Assembly (NCBI GenBank): GCA_928724745.1
Contig: CAKMXJ010000007.1
Coordinates: 248,001-312,000 of the forward strand
Direction: 5' to 3'
DNA length: 64,000 bases
Origin: Anthracocystis setariae
Taxonomy: Eukaryota > Basidiomycota > Ustilaginomycetes > Ustilaginales > Ustilaginaceae
In this document: in pieces, positions 60,422-64,000 of the stretch
Position numbering within the stretch: position 1 is the stretch's first letter
How the letters are laid out: the number at the start of each line of letters is the position of its first letter
Translations under genes and position numbers: made by a program
The notes under the pieces: generated by a model
Seen by the model: only the letters and a program-made list of their open reading frames with translations
Told to the model about the DNA's origin: nothing
The model's database searches: none

Positions 60422-62767
60422 TCAAAACGCGCCGCCAACAGGAACGCCCATACGTCCACCTCCCAACTCCTCATCCCTGATCCTTGCATTCTCCCTAGCA
60501 ATGCTGTGGTACACTTTGGCCTTAACCGCTCTGTCCTTCTCGCGCGTATAGATGCGCGCGATCGTACTCGCCACCGCCGCCACCCCACCTGCCGCCACCC
60601 CTGCACCACCACTAGACGCACCCGTACAGATCCCCCTCTGAACATCGTCCACACTCATAGCGAGAAAGATCAACCGATTGCTCGCCAACAATTGCTTCTT
60701 AGCCGCACGTTTGCCAGATGGACTCGTAATGCGACCATGCCAATTCGAAGAGGAGGAGGAAGAGGAAGAGGAGCAAGGCAGCGGTTCAACCTCGGACGTG
60801 ATTCGAATGACACCGTTGACTTCGAGCATGTCAAACACTCCGAGCAATTCCGACGCCTCGAGCGACGAGAATAATCCGTGCTCCTGTCGTAATATCGCAT
60901 GGTACGTCGATTCCACCTCGACAATGCGAACCCCCCCACCGCCACCGCCATTGCCACCCCCGCCACTGCTGTTACTGCTGCCGAGGACCGAGAGTCCCTC
61001 CTCGGCACGAGCCTGTGCGATGAGCATCGAGAGCAGCACGAGTTTGGCCTGCACTCCCAGGTTGCGCACCTTGGCCACGTTCGGAGACCCCAACACCGAG
61101 CTGAGCACCTTGAGGATATGTGCTGGTCCCACTTTGGCAGCGGTGCTTGGCGTCAGGTGACGCAGCAGCTTGCTTCGGTTCCCCATCTGCTCACCGTCCG
61201 TTCCTTCAGAAGCAGGTTGCGACGCTCCGTCGATCTCCGCTTCTACCTCCCCCTTCGCCTGGGCTTCGATCTGCACGAGTGCCTTCTTCCTCTGTTCGAC
61301 CTCAACAAGCTCGACCGCCAACCTGGCGGCATCGAGCGCCTTTCTCAAATCGCCCGTTGCGCCGGCGATCTTCTTGGCCAGCAACTCAACCGCCGTCGGC
61401 GTGAACAGCGCCAACGAATCCGACTCGGTCGACACCGCCTCGGCGTTGTCGTCTTGGTCATCGTAGCGCTGCTGCAGACCGGACAAACGATCGCGAATGA
61501 CCGAGACAATCTCGTGCGCGTCGAACGGGCGGAAATGAAGCAACGCCGGCGATGCACCCTTGCTCGCCAGTAGCGGTACAAAGCGTTCGGTCAGGTCGAG
61601 CGAGTTGGCAATGCCGATCAATGCACATGCGGATGCGCCCGCTCCCGCTCCCGCTCCCGCTCCCCTTCGACCGCCACCGCCACCGCCGACGCTGTTAGCC
61701 GTCCAGGAGAAGATCTTGTACAGCACATTTTGATGTGCGCGACTCTGGAGAAGATGATCCATCTCATCGAGCACGATCAGGATGCGCTGCTTGCCTTGGT
61801 GGATGAGCGTCGACAGCGCTTGCTCGGCCACTGCGTCCGACTGCCCCTCGGCAGCGTTTGAACCCAACGCCTGCAACACCTTGCCAAAGATCAAGCGCGG
61901 ATGCGAGAGCGTCATGCAGTTGACAAACGCCACCCGAGGCGCAAACTCCGAAGTCTGGGCAACACTGTTCAGCACCGATCGCACAAGCGCAGTCTTGCCT
62001 GTGCCGGGCAAGCCACACACGTACAGACAGCACGCTTGCGCATCGCCATCGAGTTCGACGTTGAGATCCTGGGCGCGTTGCGGCGCGTCGGTGAAGAGCG
62101 CCAACGTGTGCTGTAGGAAGAGCTGGATTGCGGTGCGTTCGTGTTGGCGACCGACCACTTTGACGTGGTGCTCGCCGAGCTTGCCTGCAGCTGCACTGGT
62201 GATCGTGAGTCCAGCCTCGGTCTCGGCCGGGTCGACGCCGGCAGCGTATCGGAGCAACGATCTTGCGTGCGCATAGACGCTCGAGAACTTTTCGAGGTTG
62301 ACGCGCTTGAGCAGCGCAGGATTGAGCGACGGAGATGGGTGGCGTTCGGATGAGCACGATGAGGTCGGAGCTGAAGAGTGTTCCGAGATGCTCTGCGTGT
62401 CGAAGAGCGAGCTCTGTGCCGACTCTTGCGAGGAGATGGGCAAGTACGAGGTGGAGTCGTCGTTGGGGGTGACGTGGATGGCGTAGCGCGATGTGCTGGG
62501 GCTGTCGAGGTAGTGGGTGTTGGAAGAACGCTTTGTGGGGGTCTGGATTCTCATGCGCGAGAGCGAACTGGCTGGTAAAGTGTCATCGGCAGCAGCATCA
62601 AAGTCGAAGTGGTTGCGCGATCGTTTTCTACCCGACGATGCCGAATGGGTAGATGGGCAGTGCGTAGGGGTGAGCTCGGATGGGTTGTGAGTGCTGGTAG
62701 AAGAGCAGCTGAAGCCGACTTGATCTGATGAGGTGCGCGTCAAGCGTCTTGAAGGTGTTGATGGCAT
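60422..62767 (-). CDS. CDC6: DNA replication licensing ATPase Cdc6
   Basis: 781 residues from ATG 62767. Cdc6 is an AAA+ ATPase that joins ORC to load Mcm2-7 at origins in G1. Motifs: Walker A VCGLPGTGKTAL (near residue 254), Walker B ILIVLDEMDHLL (near 336), sensor 1 ALIGIANSLDLTERF, and sensor 2 AGATGDLRKALDAAR, then a winged-helix domain. The N terminus has CDK-type sites next to basic residues (STPSRRLTR, QTPTKR) as in other Cdc6 proteins. Orc1 is less likely because no BAH domain precedes the ATPase. A Gly/Ala-rich insert follows Walker B and a poly-Ser stretch lies near the winged helix. The frame is open far upstream only because of a GA microsatellite. Expected G1/S regulation agrees with an ACGCGT box upstream. 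Confidence 0.92.
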   Translation of the reverse strand: MPSTPSRRLTRTSSDQVGFSCSSTSTHNPSELTPTHCPSTHSASSGRKRSRNHFDFDAAADDTLPASSLSRMRIQTPTKRSSNTHYLDSPSTSRYAIHVTPNDDSTSYLPISSQESAQSSLFDTQSISEHSSAPTSSCSSERHPSPSLNPALLKRVNLEKFSSVYAHARSLLRYAAGVDPAETEAGLTITSAAAGKLGEHHVKVVGRQHERTAIQLFLQHTLALFTDAPQRAQDLNVELDGDAQACCLYVCGLPGTGKTALVRSVLNSVAQTSEFAPRVAFVNCMTLSHPRLIFGKVLQALGSNAAEGQSDAVAEQALSTLIHQGKQRILIVLDEMDHLLQSRAHQNVLYKIFSWTANSVGGGGGGRRGAGAGAGAGASACALIGIANSLDLTERFVPLLASKGASPALLHFRPFDAHEIVSVIRDRLSGLQQRYDDQDDNAEAVSTESDSLALFTPTAVELLAKKIAGATGDLRKALDAARLAVELVEVEQRKKALVQIEAQAKGEVEAEIDGASQPASEGTDGEQMGNRSKLLRHLTPSTAAKVGPAHILKVLSSVLGSPNVAKVRNLGVQAKLVLLSMLIAQARAEEGLSVLGSSNSSGGGGNGGGGGGVRIVEVESTYHAILRQEHGLFSSLEASELLGVFDMLEVNGVIRITSEVEPLPCSSSSSSSSSNWHGRITSPSGKRAAKKQLLASNRLIFLAMSVDDVQRGICTGASSGGAGVAAGGVAAVASTIARIYTREKDRAVKAKVYHSIARENARIRDEELGGGRMGVPVGGAF

Positions 62768-63113
62768 CGTGTGAGCTGGTATGGTGAAGGCCGGATTGAA
62801 GATGCGAGAGTTTGCCCAGAAAACGAATAGACGCAATGCAAGATGAACAGAAGAAAGAAAGAAAGAAAGAAGAAAAGGAAGGAAGAAACGAACGAAGGAA
62901 CGACGATGCGATGCGATGCAAGAGAGAGACGATGGATGATGAGAGAGATGATGAACCGAGGCAATGATGAGCAACAAGACAATGAAAGGAAGGACGATCA
63001 GCCAACTGCATCTTTTTCGAAATCGTCTCGCGTATTTGAGGCACAAAAGGCACAGGAGGCAGAATAGCTGCAGAGCTGCAACAACGCGCACTACTACTGC
63101 TGCATGCCAGAGG

Positions 63114-63119
63114 ACGCGT
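63114..63119. promoter_or_regulatory. CDC6: ACGCGT (MluI cell-cycle box) upstream of CDC6
   Basis: Perfect ACGCGT about 350 bp upstream of the CDC6 ATG, with related GCGCG sequences (AACGCGC near 63082, GGCGCGTCG near 63125) around it. CDC6 is a classical MBF/E2F-controlled gene in other organisms; binding here is inference. Confidence 0.45.
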
Positions 63120-63157
63120 AAATTGGCGCGTCGTGGGCGATCCGACGAGAGAAAGTG

Positions 63158-63160
<3 letters not shown>

Positions 63161-63199
<39 letters not shown>
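63161..63199. repeat. GA dinucleotide microsatellite
   Basis: About 19 perfect AG units in the CDC6 upstream region. Confidence 0.95.
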
Positions 63200-63202
<3 letters not shown>

Positions 63203-63496
63203 GGAAATCACGAATGTGACTGTGGCCAAAAAATGCAGTTGACTGAACTGTGCCTGCCTACAGTCACATTCTGTGATTGATTGACACTGCTCTCTCTGTC
63301 TCTCTCTGTCCTCTCTGTGCCTCTGTCTCCCCTCGTCTAGTGGAGTTTTTATTTTTGGCAAGGCTGCAAATCTGCAGTGAATCGATCGACGAGGCTGCAG
63401 CTTCAACTGCAACTGCAACTGCAATGGCAACCCGCCAACCTTGCCAGCAACCACAAATTTCTACCATCAGCATCCACCAGATTGAGAGCAACTTAC

Positions 63497-64000
63497 CTGA
63501 AGTGATCGACAAGTCCGAGTGGGTGGAGCTTCGACTGAGACGACGCAGAGTCGATGATGGCTGTGATGAGAACGTCGGACGCTCCATCAGACTGGTTGGT
63601 CGAGATCGGGCGGTGCGTCGAATGGCTTGCTCGTGCTGAGCATCTCGGGCTTCCGACTGGAGCACGTCTTGGGACGCGCAGCGGAAAGGCGCCACATTCT
63701 CCTTGTTGCTGTCATCGCGTCGATCGGCGGCTGGAGACAAGCAAGAGCATCCACCCAATCGGCGCGAGTTGGCGCGATCGTCGTTCTCGTCGTCGGATGA
63801 GTCGCCAAACTCGGAACTGCCCAGGATGGAACGTCGAGATGAGCTGCTGGAACGCGATGAGAACTGACTCGATCCTCGCACGTATCGCGGTCTTGAAGTC
63901 GTCAAAGTGGAAGAAGCTGAGCTGCTGCACCTGGATGAGGAGCCCTTGGACGAGGCGCCAACGTTGACCTTGGCAACCGCGCCGCCAGTCAGAGCCCGAC
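63497..64000 (-). CDS. Partial gene: serine-rich protein with KEN box
   Basis: Open minus-strand frame that runs off the right edge; 168 residues visible. It ends at a perfect donor CTTCAG|GTAAGT (63497/63496), so another exon follows to the left; a candidate last exon starts after one of several TTGCAG acceptors near 63419-63440 and would stop at 63264. The visible part is Ser/Arg-rich with an acidic stretch (SDDENDD) and SNKENVAPF, a KEN degron of the kind read by the APC/C. Many cell-cycle proteins carry such a degron. The family is not recognised, and the N terminus is outside the window. Confidence 0.6.

Larger units (their letters stand above)
62768..63496. other. CDC6 upstream region
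   Basis: About 730 bp holding the CDC6 promoter and leader: GAAA repeats near 62850-62885, ACGCGT at 63114, a GA microsatellite, and the possible last exon of the next minus-strand gene (about 63264-63420). Confidence 0.55.

Noticed and set aside
60422..63454. A 1,010-residue version of CDC6 using the full open frame
   Set aside because: The upstream 229 codons lack an ATG and translate a GA microsatellite and leader; the ATG at 62767 gives a typical Cdc6 N terminus.
1..64000. CRISPR arrays, tRNA genes and biosynthetic clusters
   Set aside because: None seen by eye: no regularly spaced identical repeats with spacers, no tRNA A/B-box pair noticed, and no group of pathway enzymes. A tRNAscan run would be needed to exclude tRNAs.

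Overview
This window reads as nuclear DNA of a smut fungus (Basidiomycota, Ustilaginaceae, close to Ustilago or Sporisorium). Evidence: housekeeping proteins are of fungal type, most coding regions are long and uninterrupted, many proteins have serine-rich or homopolymeric tails, intergenic DNA carries long A/T homopolymers, and a 5S rRNA gene stands alone between protein genes. The species call is inference; no marker was compared against a database.

Layout. 0-10.2 kb: 3' half of CAND1 (+), a PCID2/Thp1/Csn12-type PCI protein (-) and a 1,881-residue serine-rich membrane protein (-). 12.6-17.1 kb: Mediator subunit MED18 (+) facing MLH3 (-), with a decayed ~220-bp repeat series between them that includes the 3' end of MLH3. 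18.4-19.9 kb: a four-exon linker histone H1 gene (-). 22.6-25.3 kb: a small PPxY protein (-), a 5S rRNA gene (-) and AP-1 mu (+). 25.4-31 kb: a three-exon phenolic acid decarboxylase (-), CFD1 (+), a ~0.7-kb inverted-repeat element with adjoining repeats, and a single-pass membrane protein (-). 31-37.3 kb: more than 6 kb without a convincing gene. 37.3-49.5 kb: p24 cargo receptor (+), CLC transporter (-), PPIL4-like cyclophilin (-), oxysterol-binding protein (-), CHK1 (-) and CSN7 (+). 49.7-64 kb: CTL/PNS1-like transporter (-), MGE1 (+), PAB1 (+), PNO1 (+), CDC6 (-), and the edge of a KEN-box protein (-).

There is no operon-like logic, but some themes recur. CAND1 and CSN7 both act on the cullin-RING ligase cycle. 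CDC6 and CHK1 both have an ACGCGT (MluI cell-cycle box) upstream. AP-1 mu, p24, the oxysterol-binding protein and CLC all serve the secretory and endosomal system.

Most notable: (i) Mlh3 keeps an intact endonuclease motif, but its N-terminal ATPase has lost nearly every GHKL motif; (ii) the degenerate ~220-bp repeat series running into MLH3; (iii) a dispersed TACTGTA/TACAGTA heptamer, sometimes fused into longer palindromes, that recurs in intergenic DNA far above chance; (iv) the inverted-repeat element at 28.3-29.0 kb. No clearly new multi-gene system was found.
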